A DNA stretch of 64,000 bases from Saprospiraceae bacterium (GCA_022844565.1 JALHLK010000011.1:57043-121042), one strand, 5' to 3'. Numbered from the stretch's first letter, positions 26,615 through 36,310 are shown. Made by a program: numbers and translations. Notes: generated from the sequence alone by a model not told the origin.

Positions 26615-29600
26615 TTATTCTTTCTTTTTTACTAATTCAATTATTTTATTATATAATAATTTTTCGTCAATGGGTTTTGAAATGTAACTATTCATCCCTA
26701 ATTCTTGGCATTTTGCAACATCTACTGTGGTTACATCTGCTGTTAAAGCAATTATTGGGATTTGAGACTTTAATGTGTTGCGTATGTATGCTGTTGCCTC
26801 AAAGCCATTCATTTCTGGCATTTGCAAATCCATCAAAATAATATCGTAGGTATTGGTTTGCATTTTTTCTATTGCCAATTTCCCATTACTTACGATATCT
26901 TGTTCAAATCCAAAATCATTTAAAATCATTTTAATGAGCATTTGATTTAAAGAAACATCTTCGACTACCAATATACGCAGGTTTTGAATTTCAACATCTG
27001 GAGTTAAGATTTCCGTTTCGGCTTCTAACTTTATTTTTGTTTTTCCAAAAGGCACAACAAAGGTAAATATTGAACCCGCACTCAATTTACTTTTTACACT
27101 AATATTTCCTCCTTGACCTTCTACCAGTTGTTTGGCAATTGCGAGGCCCAAACCTGTGCCGCCATAAGAAGTAGATGAATTTTGTTCAGCCTGTTCGAAA
27201 ATATTAAAAATTGATTTTAATTTATTGTCAGCAATGCCGATTCCAGTATCAGAAATTACAAATTTAAGCATCACATTTTCAGCTGTTTCCTTTTGTAATT
27301 TAACACTTAGTTTAATATTTCCGGTATGTGTAAATTTTACAGCATTACCTATAAGATTCAATAAAATCTGATTTAATCTTAATGAATCGCCTAAAAGTAT
27401 AGATGGTATTTTGTTGTCATATTCTTCAATAAGTTCTAAATTCTTTTCTTTTAGCTTCATCTCGAAAGTATGTAGTATTGAGGCTATTGATTTGCCAATT
27501 TCAAATGGTTGTGTTTCAAATGTCATTTTACCAGCATCTACTTTTGCCAAGTCTAGTATATCGTTTATGAGCATGCTTAATGACTTACCACTTGTTTTTA
27601 TAGCTTCTACAAATTCTTTTTGTTCATTACCTAATTTGGTTTTAGATAATATATTAGTAAATCCTATTAGCGAATTTAATGGTGTTCTGATTTCGTGGCT
27701 CATGTTTGATAGAAACTGTTTTCTGGACTTAGCGGCATTTTCTGCAGATGTCTTTGCTTCTATCAATTTTTCTTCATATAACTTCTGTTCGGTTACATCT
27801 ATATTAACACCACATATAGATTGAAGTGTGCCTTGCGGATCAACGGTATTTTTTGCTCTAGATTTTATCCACCTGACTTCACCATCGTTTTTTCTAATAA
27901 TTCTAAAATCGTATTCATGCTCTAATTTATTACCTGCACTTTGGTCGTCTTGAATTCGCTTCAGATCCTCAGGAAAAATTTGGGCATTAAACTGTGCTGA
28001 ACTGATAATCGCTTCAGAGTCGCTGATGCCGTAAATTTCTTTTTGTTCTTCGTTCCAATGGATAATATCTTTTTTAACATCCCAATTCCATACCCCTATT
28101 TTTCCTGCTTGGATACTAAGATCTAATTGTTCTTTTATATTTCGAATTTCGTGTTCGCTTTCTTCAATCTTTTTTCTTGATTCAACTTGCTCGGTAATAT
28201 CGTAGATCATTGCAATCACAGCGTAAATTTTGCCTATATCATTTTTCAGGGGTTCCATAGAAAAATGATAAAAATTCTGCCGTAAAATTCCATCATTTTG
28301 GGTGTCAAACATTAAAGGGTATTCAAGAGTATCAAATGAATCCCCGGATTCAAAAACACGGTCAACCAATTCAAAAGCACCTGTACCTGTTAGTTCTGGA
28401 AAAACTTCATATATGGTTTTGCCGAGGAAATCTTTTTCCTGGCGGCTGAATAATTTTTGGTATGCACTGTTTGCCAAAATGTATTTGTGTTCAGGTCCCT
28501 CCAAAACTGCAGTTGCGGCAGGCGCATTCAGAAAAATATTTTGCAGTTGCTTTTGATTTTTCTCTAATAGTACTTTTAGTTGATGCTGTGCTATAATTTT
28601 TTCGTGCAATATTTTTTTCTCTGCATCTGCATTTGCCAAGGCGAGCTTTCTTATTTCTGTAACATCTGCCACGGCAAGCAAAATTAATTCTTCATGATTG
28701 GCTTTCTGGATAATACGGCTTGCATTAAGTAACATTATTTTTTCGCCAATGAAAGGGAAGTTGTGAACAATTTCAAAATCGTGGAAGTGGGTATTTCTTG
28801 GAAGGATGTTCTCGAGTAGCTCTTTCAGAAGTCGAATGTTCCATTGCTTATTTCCCAAATCATACAATAGCTCCCCTTCTGTTTCTTCTTCTTTAACTTT
28901 AAATTTTTCATAAAAAGCTTTGTTGGCAGATTTTACACGCAGTTTTTTATCCAGCACAATCATAGGTTCGTGTAAGGTAGAAAGCAGGGCCACAGAATAA
29001 TCATAGGATTCATTGAGCAGGTCGTTTCGGGTTTGCAGTTCTTGATTGGTAGTAGTGAGTTCTTCGTTGGCAGATTCTATTTCTTCTTTTGAAGTTTCCA
29101 GTTCTTCATTTAAGGTTTGTAATTCTTCGTTGCTTGAGACTACTTCTTCATTGGCACTTTGCAATTCTTCGGTAAAAGCTTCATGCTCTTGTGAAAGGGC
29201 AATTGCATCAGCATAGGCTAAGGCTAATTCTTCTTCTAATTTTTTAATCCTGCGGTCTTTTGCAAGTGAATTGGTCTTTCCGCCTGAAGTATGGCTCACA
29301 TACATTTCCGTTTGCTCTTGTTCGGTAAAGAGAATAAGAAGTAAGTCTTCGTCCGATTGTATTTTAAGGGGAACAATTTCCAAACTAATTATTTTTACTT
29401 CTGAATTTATTCTCAATTCAATTCCGCTTTTTCGAATGCGCTGTTTTGTTTTTATAACTTTTGAAATGCCATTACGCAATTCAAAAGCAATTTCGGGTCG
29501 AGCCATTTTTAATATATTAAAGGTGGCCTTGCCTTTGGGGTGGGTAAGGAATAAATCAGTGGTGCCGCGAAACTGAATGATTTCCAATTGGAGATTAATC

Positions 29601-31252
29601 ACCACACTTGCTGGCATAAATTCTGTTATAAGTACAGCGTCAATGGCGTTGTCAAGTCCATTATGAGTAACAACCCTGTTGGCAATCGGGGTTTGTTTTA
29701 TTTGGTTTTTATAGGTTACTGGAATATTGTTTTCTGTTAGCGTTTGCTGTACAAAACGCTGTGATAATTGAGGTAGAGAGCGGGTGCTTGAATTTTTTCT
29801 TAAAAATATTTTATACTTTTCAATAGCACTCTTAAAAAGATTGGCTGACTGCGTAATGTTTTCTGATTTTCCAAGCATTAAAAAGCCACCATCATTTAAG
29901 GCATAGTGAAAAGCATTAATCGCTTTTTTTTGCGCTGCATTGTCTAAGTAAATAAAGAGGTTACAGCAACTTATAAAATCGAGTCGAGAAAAAGGTGGGT
30001 CTTGTAAAATATTGTGGGTAGCAAACACGCACATGTCGCGCACAGCTTTATTTACCCGAAATCCATCGATCGATTTATTGAAGAATCGTTGAAGGCGTTT
30101 TGGCGAAACGGTTTCCATTTCTTGCTTTGTGTAAGTGCCAATGCGAGCTCTGATGATGGCTTGCTCGCTAAGGTCCGTTGCGAAAATTTGAACAGGAATG
30201 TTCGTTGTTTTGCTTTCTTGAATTTCGAGCAAAATCATGGCAATGGAATAAGCTTCTTCGCCTGTGGCACAAGCAGGAACCCATATACGCAATGACTCGC
30301 CTGGCTTTTTTCCTAAAAGTAACTTAGGAAAAAGATGATCTTTCAAATATTTATGCGTGTCTGTATCGCGAAAAAAACTGGTTACATTAATCAGTAAATC
30401 TTGATAAAGAATGTCTATTTCTTCCTTTTTTTGTGAAAGTAGCTTTGCATAGTCTTTGAGTTGCGTTATCTTATACAGCAACATTCTACGAATGATGCGC
30501 CTCTTGATGGTATTCATTTTGTAGGCGCTAAAATCAACACCTGTGGCTTTGTGTAATTGGCTAAGAATACTTTTTAAATCGGGGTTGTTGTTTTCAATTA
30601 AATCTTCTTCTCCGTTTTTTATTTCATTGGTTTTGAGAAATGGATGTTTACTGAGTCTCGACAGTTCGAGAGCAATTTCCTTTGGTGATAATATAAAGTC
30701 AACCACACCCAAAGCAATAGCGGAGTGGGGCATACTTGTGAATTTTGCCGTGTCGTCCTGAACAAAAGTTAATCCACCATTTTGCTTAATATCTTTCATA
30801 CCTTGTGTACCGTCGCTTGCGCTGCCACTAAGTATAATGCCGATCACTCTTTCTTTTTGCGCTGCAGCCAATGAAGAGAAAAGTATGTCAATGGAAATTG
30901 CGGTACTGCTTTCTGAACGGGGAATTAATTTTATATGGCCGTCTGTTACTTCAATTCCTTGGTTATAAGGAATAACAAAAATATTATTGGGTTTAATTTT
31001 ATCCATGTCATCAATCTCCTGCACTGCCATGGTTGTCTTCTTACTCAAAATTTCAGTCAACATGCTTTTATGGTCTGGGCTAAGGTGCTGCACATATATA
31101 AAAGCCATACCTGTATCAGCTGGTAAATATTTTAACAACTCCATCATAGCTTCTAATCCACCTGCTGATGCACCAATGGCTACTACAGGAAAAGAATTTT
31201 CTTTCACGTCGGTCTTTGTAGAAGATTTATTTTGGGGGGAAGTTGTTTTCAT
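26615..31252 (-). CDS. CheB-CheR-PAS hybrid histidine kinase with receiver domain
   Basis: A 1545-residue signalling protein. Order: CheB methylesterase (about 20-205, catalytic Ser29 in GASAGG, His56, Asp148), CheR methyltransferase (about 225-500, SAM loop WVPACATGEEAYS), a long Glu-rich coiled coil (about 655-770), three PAS domains (about 770-1150), HisKA with NMSHEIRTPLN (His near 1187), an ATPase domain (GIGIAD, GGTGLGLAIAKQL) and a C-terminal receiver (phospho-Asp near 1473 in LMDLQMPEMNG). Such fusions occur outside chemotaxis clusters and no receptor genes are near. It probably senses cytoplasmic or redox signals; the output partner is not visible. Confidence 0.93.
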   Translation of the reverse strand: MKTTSPQNKSSTKTDVKENSFPVVAIGASAGGLEAMMELLKYLPADTGMAFIYVQHLSPDHKSMLTEILSKKTTMAVQEIDDMDKIKPNNIFVIPYNQGIEVTDGHIKLIPRSESSTAISIDILFSSLAAAQKERVIGIILSGSASDGTQGMKDIKQNGGLTFVQDDTAKFTSMPHSAIALGVVDFILSPKEIALELSRLSKHPFLKTNEIKNGEEDLIENNNPDLKSILSQLHKATGVDFSAYKMNTIKRRIIRRMLLYKITQLKDYAKLLSQKKEEIDILYQDLLINVTSFFRDTDTHKYLKDHLFPKLLLGKKPGESLRIWVPACATGEEAYSIAMILLEIQESKTTNIPVQIFATDLSEQAIIRARIGTYTKQEMETVSPKRLQRFFNKSIDGFRVNKAVRDMCVFATHNILQDPPFSRLDFISCCNLFIYLDNAAQKKAINAFHYALNDGGFLMLGKSENITQSANLFKSAIEKYKIFLRKNSSTRSLPQLSQRFVQQTLTENNIPVTYKNQIKQTPIANRVVTHNGLDNAIDAVLITEFMPASVVINLQLEIIQFRGTTDLFLTHPKGKATFNILKMARPEIAFELRNGISKVIKTKQRIRKSGIELRINSEVKIISLEIVPLKIQSDEDLLLILFTEQEQTEMYVSHTSGGKTNSLAKDRRIKKLEEELALAYADAIALSQEHEAFTEELQSANEEVVSSNEELQTLNEELETSKEEIESANEELTTTNQELQTRNDLLNESYDYSVALLSTLHEPMIVLDKKLRVKSANKAFYEKFKVKEEETEGELLYDLGNKQWNIRLLKELLENILPRNTHFHDFEIVHNFPFIGEKIMLLNASRIIQKANHEELILLAVADVTEIRKLALANADAEKKILHEKIIAQHQLKVLLEKNQKQLQNIFLNAPAATAVLEGPEHKYILANSAYQKLFSRQEKDFLGKTIYEVFPELTGTGAFELVDRVFESGDSFDTLEYPLMFDTQNDGILRQNFYHFSMEPLKNDIGKIYAVIAMIYDITEQVESRKKIEESEHEIRNIKEQLDLSIQAGKIGVWNWDVKKDIIHWNEEQKEIYGISDSEAIISSAQFNAQIFPEDLKRIQDDQSAGNKLEHEYDFRIIRKNDGEVRWIKSRAKNTVDPQGTLQSICGVNIDVTEQKLYEEKLIEAKTSAENAAKSRKQFLSNMSHEIRTPLNSLIGFTNILSKTKLGNEQKEFVEAIKTSGKSLSMLINDILDLAKVDAGKMTFETQPFEIGKSIASILHTFEMKLKEKNLELIEEYDNKIPSILLGDSLRLNQILLNLIGNAVKFTHTGNIKLSVKLQKETAENVMLKFVISDTGIGIADNKLKSIFNIFEQAEQNSSTSYGGTGLGLAIAKQLVEGQGGNISVKSKLSAGSIFTFVVPFGKTKIKLEAETEILTPDVEIQNLRILVVEDVSLNQMLIKMILNDFGFEQDIVSNGKLAIEKMQTNTYDIILMDLQMPEMNGFEATAYIRNTLKSQIPIIALTADVTTVDVAKCQELGMNSYISKPIDEKLLYNKIIELVKKKE

Positions 31253-31868
31253 ATTGAAATAAGTTTTTTTAAATTATCTGAAATCATTTTGCAAAGTAAG
31301 GTGAATATGGCTTGCCCGAAATCGCAATACTATTCCTTTTTTATCTGTCAGGTTGTTTGCTCTATGTCACCAAAGTATGACCGCTAATGGCAGTTTGTCA
31401 ATAAACTACCATATCTATTTCAAATGTAGGTAAAAACGATTGATTTACAGCCTTTCTGAGCATCTTTTATTTTGGAAGGGAGAAAATAGGTTGTAAAAGA
31501 AAGTGTCTTATTTTTGTAGCTATAAGAAGGGTGGGACGTTTAATACAAAACTTGATTTAAAAAACGAATGTTTGGTTAAACACAAATGCGTCAGCCGAGC
31601 ATTAAGACGATCTTTTTGCCGAACCTGTTTTATGCTGGCATATTTTTTATTTTCGTTTATCCTTTTCTTTATATCTGTCTGGTGTTATAGTCCATATTAG
31701 TTGAAAAACAAGAGCACCAATGAATGTCCAAAGAATATCGTTCCAGTCAAAGTACAATTTTTTTGAGTTTGTTTGAATACATTCCCGTAATCTGGGTTAC
31801 AGCTTGCTAGTGTTAGTGGTATGTGCACATTTTTTAATTGTTGGATAGTTTATTGTCATTTTACCTAA
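31253..31868. other. intergenic stretch with a membrane-protein fragment
   Basis: No intact gene is seen. On the minus strand, from about 31790 to 31647, there is an open C-terminal fragment with DWNDILWTFIGALVFQLIW and a charged tail, ending in TAA but lacking a start. It looks like the remnant of a small one-helix membrane protein. The rightward 65-codon frame at 31503-31700 lies over it and has no family features. Confidence 0.4.
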
Positions 31869-32273
31869 TTAGTTTTCTGTAATATTGTCATTGGTTTTTT
31901 TGCGTTTTATTGCATATCTAATTTGAATTATTGCTCCTCCTAATGCCCCGATAGTTAGATATGGAACTGCCTGAATAAACCTCTCTGGTATAAATGGTAA
32001 GTATTCCTGTAAAAATGTCTTTGAGTAAGAGGAAGTTGGATCAGCGTTTAATCTTATTTCTTTTTCCCATTCAGTGAATATACAACTTCCTGTGACCAAC
32101 AATGAAATGATTTGTCCAAAAGAGCAGACAATGAATGCCCATGCAAAATAATCTTTTTTGTGAAATTTTTTAAATCTTCCGGTAAAGAGAGCAACACCTC
32201 CAGCTACTGTAATTCCTACTACGATCATATGCAGAACCAAAAGGCCGTTTGCCAACCATATTTTTTGTATCAT
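31869..32273 (-). CDS. small membrane protein, DUF2784-like
   Basis: A 134-residue protein with four hydrophobic helices. The first helix region LANGLLVLHMIVVGITVAGG and the CIFTEWEKEIR segment after helix three fit DUF2784-type proteins, which have a similar length and unknown function. It is the last gene of a leftward cluster that starts with the ECF sigma gene at 35.4 kb. It lies 36 bases after the preceding gene. Confidence 0.55.
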   Translation of the reverse strand: MIQKIWLANGLLVLHMIVVGITVAGGVALFTGRFKKFHKKDYFAWAFIVCSFGQIISLLVTGSCIFTEWEKEIRLNADPTSSYSKTFLQEYLPFIPERFIQAVPYLTIGALGGAIIQIRYAIKRKKTNDNITEN

Positions 32274-32309
32274 TTCAAATTCTTTAATTGTTTCATGTTC
32301 TTATTGCCG

Positions 32310-32978
32310 CTAATGTACTGTCGTTTTTGTTTTCATTTTGTCATAAAGTGCTTCAATCGCTTTTTTACTTTCCATTAATTTACCCCCTGATATTTTTGCA
32401 TTTTTCACATTCCATATCTTGGGAATTGATGGCTTTCCTTGCGCAATAGAATACATCCAAAATAAGTCAATAAAATTTACGAATAAGTTTAATCTATAAA
32501 ATAATGATGGATTTTCAGCATCAAACCCCATTTTGTGTAATGTCCTGTTGTTGAAAAAATAGGATGTACCTACAATATTCACAGTTTCAGGAACACTTTT
32601 ATTCTCAATTAAGTGGATTAAGTTTAATAACCCTTCCAATTGATAAACCAACAACTTATTTCTGATTTCAATTCCAGCCTTATATTTGCTCATTACAAAA
32701 AGGTAATCAAAACTCCCACCAATGTGCAAATCAATTTGTTTGTCATTCGCCATATATCCGAGTAACATAGGTGAGTAGTATTTATAAATACCGACAAGTG
32801 TAAAAAAGGGGGTGGCTGCAAATTGCCCAATGGGAACATAAACCAGGAATAGCAAATAAAACAAAGGTTGTGAGTACCCTTGTTCAATAATATAAAATGC
32901 TGGCAAAAATCCTACTATCAAGAGTAAGATAGCTTCAACCCATTGCATTGCCTTTGGTTGTTTATAAAAGTCATTCAT
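32310..32978 (-). CDS. hypothetical membrane-associated protein
   Basis: A 222-residue protein of unknown family. Two or three hydrophobic segments lie in the first 75 residues, then a soluble part. It overlaps the upstream DUF3267-type gene by four bases (ATGA), so the two are translated together and probably function together. No catalytic motif is recognised. Confidence 0.7.
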   Translation of the reverse strand: MNDFYKQPKAMQWVEAILLLIVGFLPAFYIIEQGYSQPLFYLLFLVYVPIGQFAATPFFTLVGIYKYYSPMLLGYMANDKQIDLHIGGSFDYLFVMSKYKAGIEIRNKLLVYQLEGLLNLIHLIENKSVPETVNIVGTSYFFNNRTLHKMGFDAENPSLFYRLNLFVNFIDLFWMYSIAQGKPSIPKIWNVKNAKISGGKLMESKKAIEALYDKMKTKTTVH

Positions 32979-33622
32979 TTTTGTTGAGTTGTTTTTGTTT
33001 CGTCAATTTGTTCAAAGAAGTAGGAAATCTTGTTTTCTACATCATCATAAGTTACTACCTGTCTATTTTTATGAAACTCAAAGTAACTTAGTAGTCCGAA
33101 GTCTCCCGAACACATTGCCGTATGTGCCAATAAAGTTCCAATAATCGTGAGAGTCCAATTTGAATTGGTTATAAAAAATAGTACGGTCAGAATTGCTGTT
33201 ATGATTAGAAAAGGTGCAAGAGCCACGACTTCAAATTCTTTTTTGTTCACTACAAATTTATCCGCAAGAGCCATAAAGTAAAATTTTTTCAAGTTTGCAT
33301 CATAGGAAGTCTGTGTCGCACCTTGTGATTTGTATGCTAAAACATGTATGTATTCGTGTAATGGCAATAAAACAAGTGCAAATGCAAGCCCGTAGGAAAA
33401 ATATGTGAAACGACTACCAAAGGAGTATTCTGGTAAACGGTAACCTTCTATAAAGTAATATCCCGCCAGTCCAAATACTATGATGTTGCATAAATAATAG
33501 ATTACTGAATACCTTGTTCTTTTCTTCATATAGGTCTGAATAAAAGGAACTAATTCTTTATGTCCTAAACTGTCTATAAGAACATAGCCGTTTTCAGATA
33601 ATTCTTCTGGTTTAATTTTCAT
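32975..33622 (-). CDS. DUF3267-type membrane zinc metalloprotease-like protein
   Basis: A 215-residue membrane protein with four or five hydrophobic segments. The zinc-protease motif HEYIH (HExxH) is near residue 89, after a hydrophobic helix, and an Asn/Asp-bearing helix follows. This fits DUF3267, a group of putative intramembrane metalloproteases. It is translationally coupled to the next gene and sits in a sigma-factor cluster. A regulated proteolysis role is possible but unproven. Confidence 0.7.
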   Translation of the reverse strand: MKIKPEELSENGYVLIDSLGHKELVPFIQTYMKKRTRYSVIYYLCNIIVFGLAGYYFIEGYRLPEYSFGSRFTYFSYGLAFALVLLPLHEYIHVLAYKSQGATQTSYDANLKKFYFMALADKFVVNKKEFEVVALAPFLIITAILTVLFFITNSNWTLTIIGTLLAHTAMCSGDFGLLSYFEFHKNRQVVTYDDVENKISYFFEQIDETKTTQQK

Positions 33623-33727
33623 TGTCTGATTATTGATTTAAAATACTAATTAAAGAAAAAAACTTCTGACATATATTTTACTTTGAAGCAGTAGTTGTCA
33701 AATAATTTGGATTCTAGGTGGCTTTAT

Positions 33728-34213
33728 TTATGCGACGATAATGGCAGATGTATCACCTTTGTTAAATAAGAGCAATAAAAAAGCGGCTGCTCCATGACAT
33801 TCGGTATATTTTCCAACTATAACCCAATTTTCTTTGCGGGATCTTTTCTCATAGATTAATCCATCAACATATTTTCCTATAACTTTCCATTTATCTTTTC
33901 CCGGACGTTTTTGATAGATCAATCCTTCATTGTATTTGCCAACAATTTTCCATTTATCCTTTCCCGAACGTTTTTGATAAATCAAATTTTCATCGCATTT
34001 TCCGACCATAGCCCATTTTTTTTTGCCATTTCTTTTTTCAAAGATTAAACTACTGTCACACTTTCCAATTAAACTCCAATTATCAACCCCTTTTCGTTTT
34101 TTAAATATTTCGAATTGATTATATGTCGCTGTTTCAGGTGGTTGAGCCGATACTATATAAGTGCATGTCCATGCTAATATGAGCAGGAAAGGCAATGATT
34201 TCAACTTTTTCAT
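33728..34213 (-). CDS. secreted protein with five tandem 21-residue W-x-x-x-GK repeats
   Basis: A 161-residue protein with a signal peptide (about 1-23, ending VSAQ). Residues 35-137 are five nearly perfect 21-residue repeats with the pattern I-Y/F-x-K-R-x-G-K-x-x-W-x-I-V-G-K-x-x-x-x-L. The tryptophans are at 46, 67, 88, 109 and 130. The DNA repeats with a 63-base period. Highly basic (Lys/Arg), so it may bind anionic polymers; beta-hairpin repeats are likely. It lies within the sigma-factor cluster. No known family is recognised. Confidence 0.8.
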   Translation of the reverse strand: MKKLKSLPFLLILAWTCTYIVSAQPPETATYNQFEIFKKRKGVDNWSLIGKCDSSLIFEKRNGKKKWAMVGKCDENLIYQKRSGKDKWKIVGKYNEGLIYQKRPGKDKWKVIGKYVDGLIYEKRSRKENWVIVGKYTECHGAAAFLLLLFNKGDTSAIIVA

Positions 34214-34288
34214 TTTGATATTTTTTTAATGTTTACCAATTTGTCGCAAAAAAAGTCAAAGAATTACATAAGTTTGAAAAAAAATAAT

Positions 34289-34906
34289 TTAGCCTTGTAA
34301 TTCACCTAAAATAGAACGTAGGCGAGTAAGGTGACTTCCGTAAAGCTTTTTGAGATACCATTTCATTACGAAATTACATAAAAAAGCGATCGGTACAAGT
34401 ATTGTGGTAAGCGTAATCCACAACCGTATGTCTGAAATAATTTGAATTAGGTCCCTTTCACTTGAGGCATTAAACCCAGCAAAAGCTCCTATAAATAGGG
34501 CAAATGGAATCAAAATATTATATCCCCATCGGTAGAACCAAAGGAATTTTTCAAATTGAATAATCAGGTCGGTGAGGGTTTCTTTGATGGGCTTACTTTC
34601 AATATTCAAATTTTTGAGTAACGAAAGTTTTTTGTAATAGTAATATCCAAAACCACAACTTAAGAAAGCTGCGATCATTGAAATTTGTCGCACAGAATCG
34701 TCTGTAGTTGTAAATCCGACTACCATACATACTACAAGAAATAAAACGGTAGACCACAATTCAAAAAGAACACTTCTTTTTAATGAATCAACGGAATTGG
34801 TTGCTTTACTGCTTATCATAGCAAGCAATTCATCAGCACTCAACAACTTGGTTGCAGTTTGTTGTGACTGTTGCTTCCATGCTCCTTTTAAATCGTCTAG
34901 TTCCAT
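34289..34906 (-). CDS. membrane protein paired with ECF sigma factor (probable anti-sigma)
   Basis: A 205-residue protein starting with a soluble segment (MELDDLKGAWKQQSQQ, about 1-45) followed by four hydrophobic helices. Its start shares one base with the stop of the ECF sigma gene, the usual arrangement for a membrane anti-sigma factor. The N-terminal soluble segment would be the sigma-binding part. No ZAS zinc motif is seen. Annotation as anti-sigma rests on position and topology. Confidence 0.6.
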   Translation of the reverse strand: MELDDLKGAWKQQSQQTATKLLSADELLAMISSKATNSVDSLKRSVLFELWSTVLFLVVCMVVGFTTTDDSVRQISMIAAFLSCGFGYYYYKKLSLLKNLNIESKPIKETLTDLIIQFEKFLWFYRWGYNILIPFALFIGAFAGFNASSERDLIQIISDIRLWITLTTILVPIAFLCNFVMKWYLKKLYGSHLTRLRSILGELQG

Positions 34907-35406
34907 TATGCTTTCATTATTTTTTTTAATTTTTCTCTAATACGATTCATTTTTACCCTAACATTGTTTTGTGTGATGCCTAATGTTTCAGCAATTTCTT
35001 CATACGGGATCTCATCTAAATAAAGCATTATCATTGCCTTTTCAATTTCGCTAAGTTGATTAATCGCATTTTCCAACATTTGAAACTGTTCTCTTCTTGA
35101 TGCCGATTCATTGTCATCTGCAATTTGAAATTTCTGATTGTCAAGGTCAGTTGATTCAGGAGTGCGACTCGTTTTACGGATAGAAGAAATGGCAGTGTTT
35201 AATGCAATGCGATAAATCCACGTGGTAATTTTGGCTTGTCCTTTGAATGATGGGAAGGCACGCCATAACTGTAGCACAATTTCCTGAAACAAATCCTTTC
35301 GGTTTTCATCATTCCGCTCATATATAAAACTTACTTTATGTATCAATCCCTGATGCTCGTTAATGAGTTTCACAAAATCTTTTTCTGTATTTCTCTTTTC
35401 CATCAT
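34906..35406 (-). CDS. ECF RNA polymerase sigma factor
   Basis: A 166-residue sigma-70 family ECF factor. Region 2 carries DLFQEIVLQLWRAFPSF and TTWIYRIALNTAIS (about 40-75). Region 4 carries the helix-turn-helix YEEIAETLGITQNNVRVKMNRIREKLKK (about 133-160). It is the first gene of a leftward cluster of six (to 31869) of mostly membrane proteins, which is probably its regulon and feedback loop. Its upstream region (35566-35741) holds copy B of the dispersed repeat. Confidence 0.93.
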   Translation of the reverse strand: MMEKRNTEKDFVKLINEHQGLIHKVSFIYERNDENRKDLFQEIVLQLWRAFPSFKGQAKITTWIYRIALNTAISSIRKTSRTPESTDLDNQKFQIADDNESASRREQFQMLENAINQLSEIEKAMIMLYLDEIPYEEIAETLGITQNNVRVKMNRIREKLKKIMKA

Positions 35407-35565
35407 TAGTCGTCAGAAACTTGATAGAATTACAAAAGAATTAAAATGACTTTCTAAGCGCAGAATTATAGGCATGGCTTTTTATTTATAAAAGTCTTAT
35501 AATTTTTTGTGTTTTCGGATTGTTTATAAGAGTCATGCATTCTTTTGAGTCTTTTAAATGCTGTA

Positions 35566-35741
35566 CAACACTATGGAAAGTTGACTGAAGACTATTCAAT
35601 TCCAATAGACAGCGCTAGTTTTATTTTCTCACTTTGATAAATTATAAAGAGTTAAATGTACAGTTTTTTTTCATTTCATAATTTTTTTGGGAGTTAAAAT
35701 TATGTAAGAATTAGATTTAATAGCATTTAGCTGTTGGTTTT
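35566..35741 (-). repeat. dispersed upstream repeat, copy B
   Basis: Begins AACACTATGGAAAGTTGAC, matching copy C (43043) at 18 of 19 bases. It ends in the conserved core 35658-35741, which shares the 19-mer GTTAAAATTATGTAAGAAT with copy A. It lies 160 bases upstream of the ECF sigma gene, in the same orientation to its gene as the other copies. Confidence 0.65.
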
Positions 35742-35754
35742 GTACACGACAGGT

Positions 35755-35950
35755 TATACCGATGATGACTTCAATATAGTCCAATCTTCGCTCGATCAAA
35801 TTGCACTATTTTCAATCTATACCGATGATGTTTTCAATCTAATACAATTATCGCACACTCAAATTGTACTATTTTCAAGCTATCACGGTATGATATCATC
35901 TCGGTATAAACCAAACTAAAATTATAAAATAGTTTGGACTATTTTATAAT
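35755..35950. repeat. inverted-repeat-bounded element with two 63-bp tandem units, then a hairpin
   Basis: TATACCGATGATG at 35755 and ATCATCTCGGTATA ending at 35908 are inverted ends. Inside, 35755-35817 and 35818-35880 are tandem copies of a 63-bp unit (shared TATACCGATGATG, TCAAATTG and ACTATTTTCAA). A diverged third start (TATCACGGTATGAT) follows at 35881. Directly after the element lies a perfect 12-bp hairpin, ATTATAAAATAG/CTATTTTATAAT (35921-35950). The open frame across the tandem units is an artefact of the repeat. Confidence 0.65.
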
Positions 35951-36004
35951 AAGTCTTGGTATAATCACATTTATTGATTTCTCAATTTCTGAATTTTTAC
36001 ATAT

Positions 36005-36300
36005 TTAGTCTATTACTGCAAAAAATTGCTTATAATATTTATTCGCTTGCTTTTTTCGACCAATTTTCAATAGTATAGTGCCAAATGTCATCTAAATCAT
36101 TCAGCGCTAGGCGATTTATTTTAAAGCTATACTTCATTTTTTTAAACGTTGATTAAGCTTTTCAAGATGCTTTATTGGGTCAAAAATTTTAAGATATCCA
36201 CTTCGTTATCCAGCTTCAATGGTTTTGTGTAAGATTTTAATTTTTTGTTCTCATTCATCAATAAGTCTTAAACCTGCTCGTCAATTTTTTCTAAGGGCTT
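36005..36300 (-). pseudogene. decayed ParDE-type toxin-antitoxin pair
   Basis: On the minus strand an antitoxin-like frame reads RAGLRLIDE, stop, EQKIKILHKTIEAG, stop, RSGYLKIFDPIKHLEKLNQ, ending in a TGA at 36134. This is the C-terminal half of a ParD-family antitoxin with two in-frame stops. An ATG overlapping that TGA (36137) opens a toxin-like frame with FKINRLALNDLDDIWHYTIE, the usual ParE N-terminus. It is frameshifted after about 35 residues and ends within 20 more. Order and ATGA overlap match intact parDE operons. The pair is dead. Confidence 0.75.
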
Positions 36301-36310
36301 TTAGGGATTG

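Noticed and set aside
31503-31700. Rightward 65-codon open frame
   Set aside because: It lies antisense to a recognisable membrane-protein fragment and lacks any plausible start signal or homology.
35755-35890. Possible CRISPR array because of regularly spaced repeats
   Set aside because: The 63-bp units are adjacent and diverged throughout, with no constant repeat and variable spacer pattern, and no cas genes are present.
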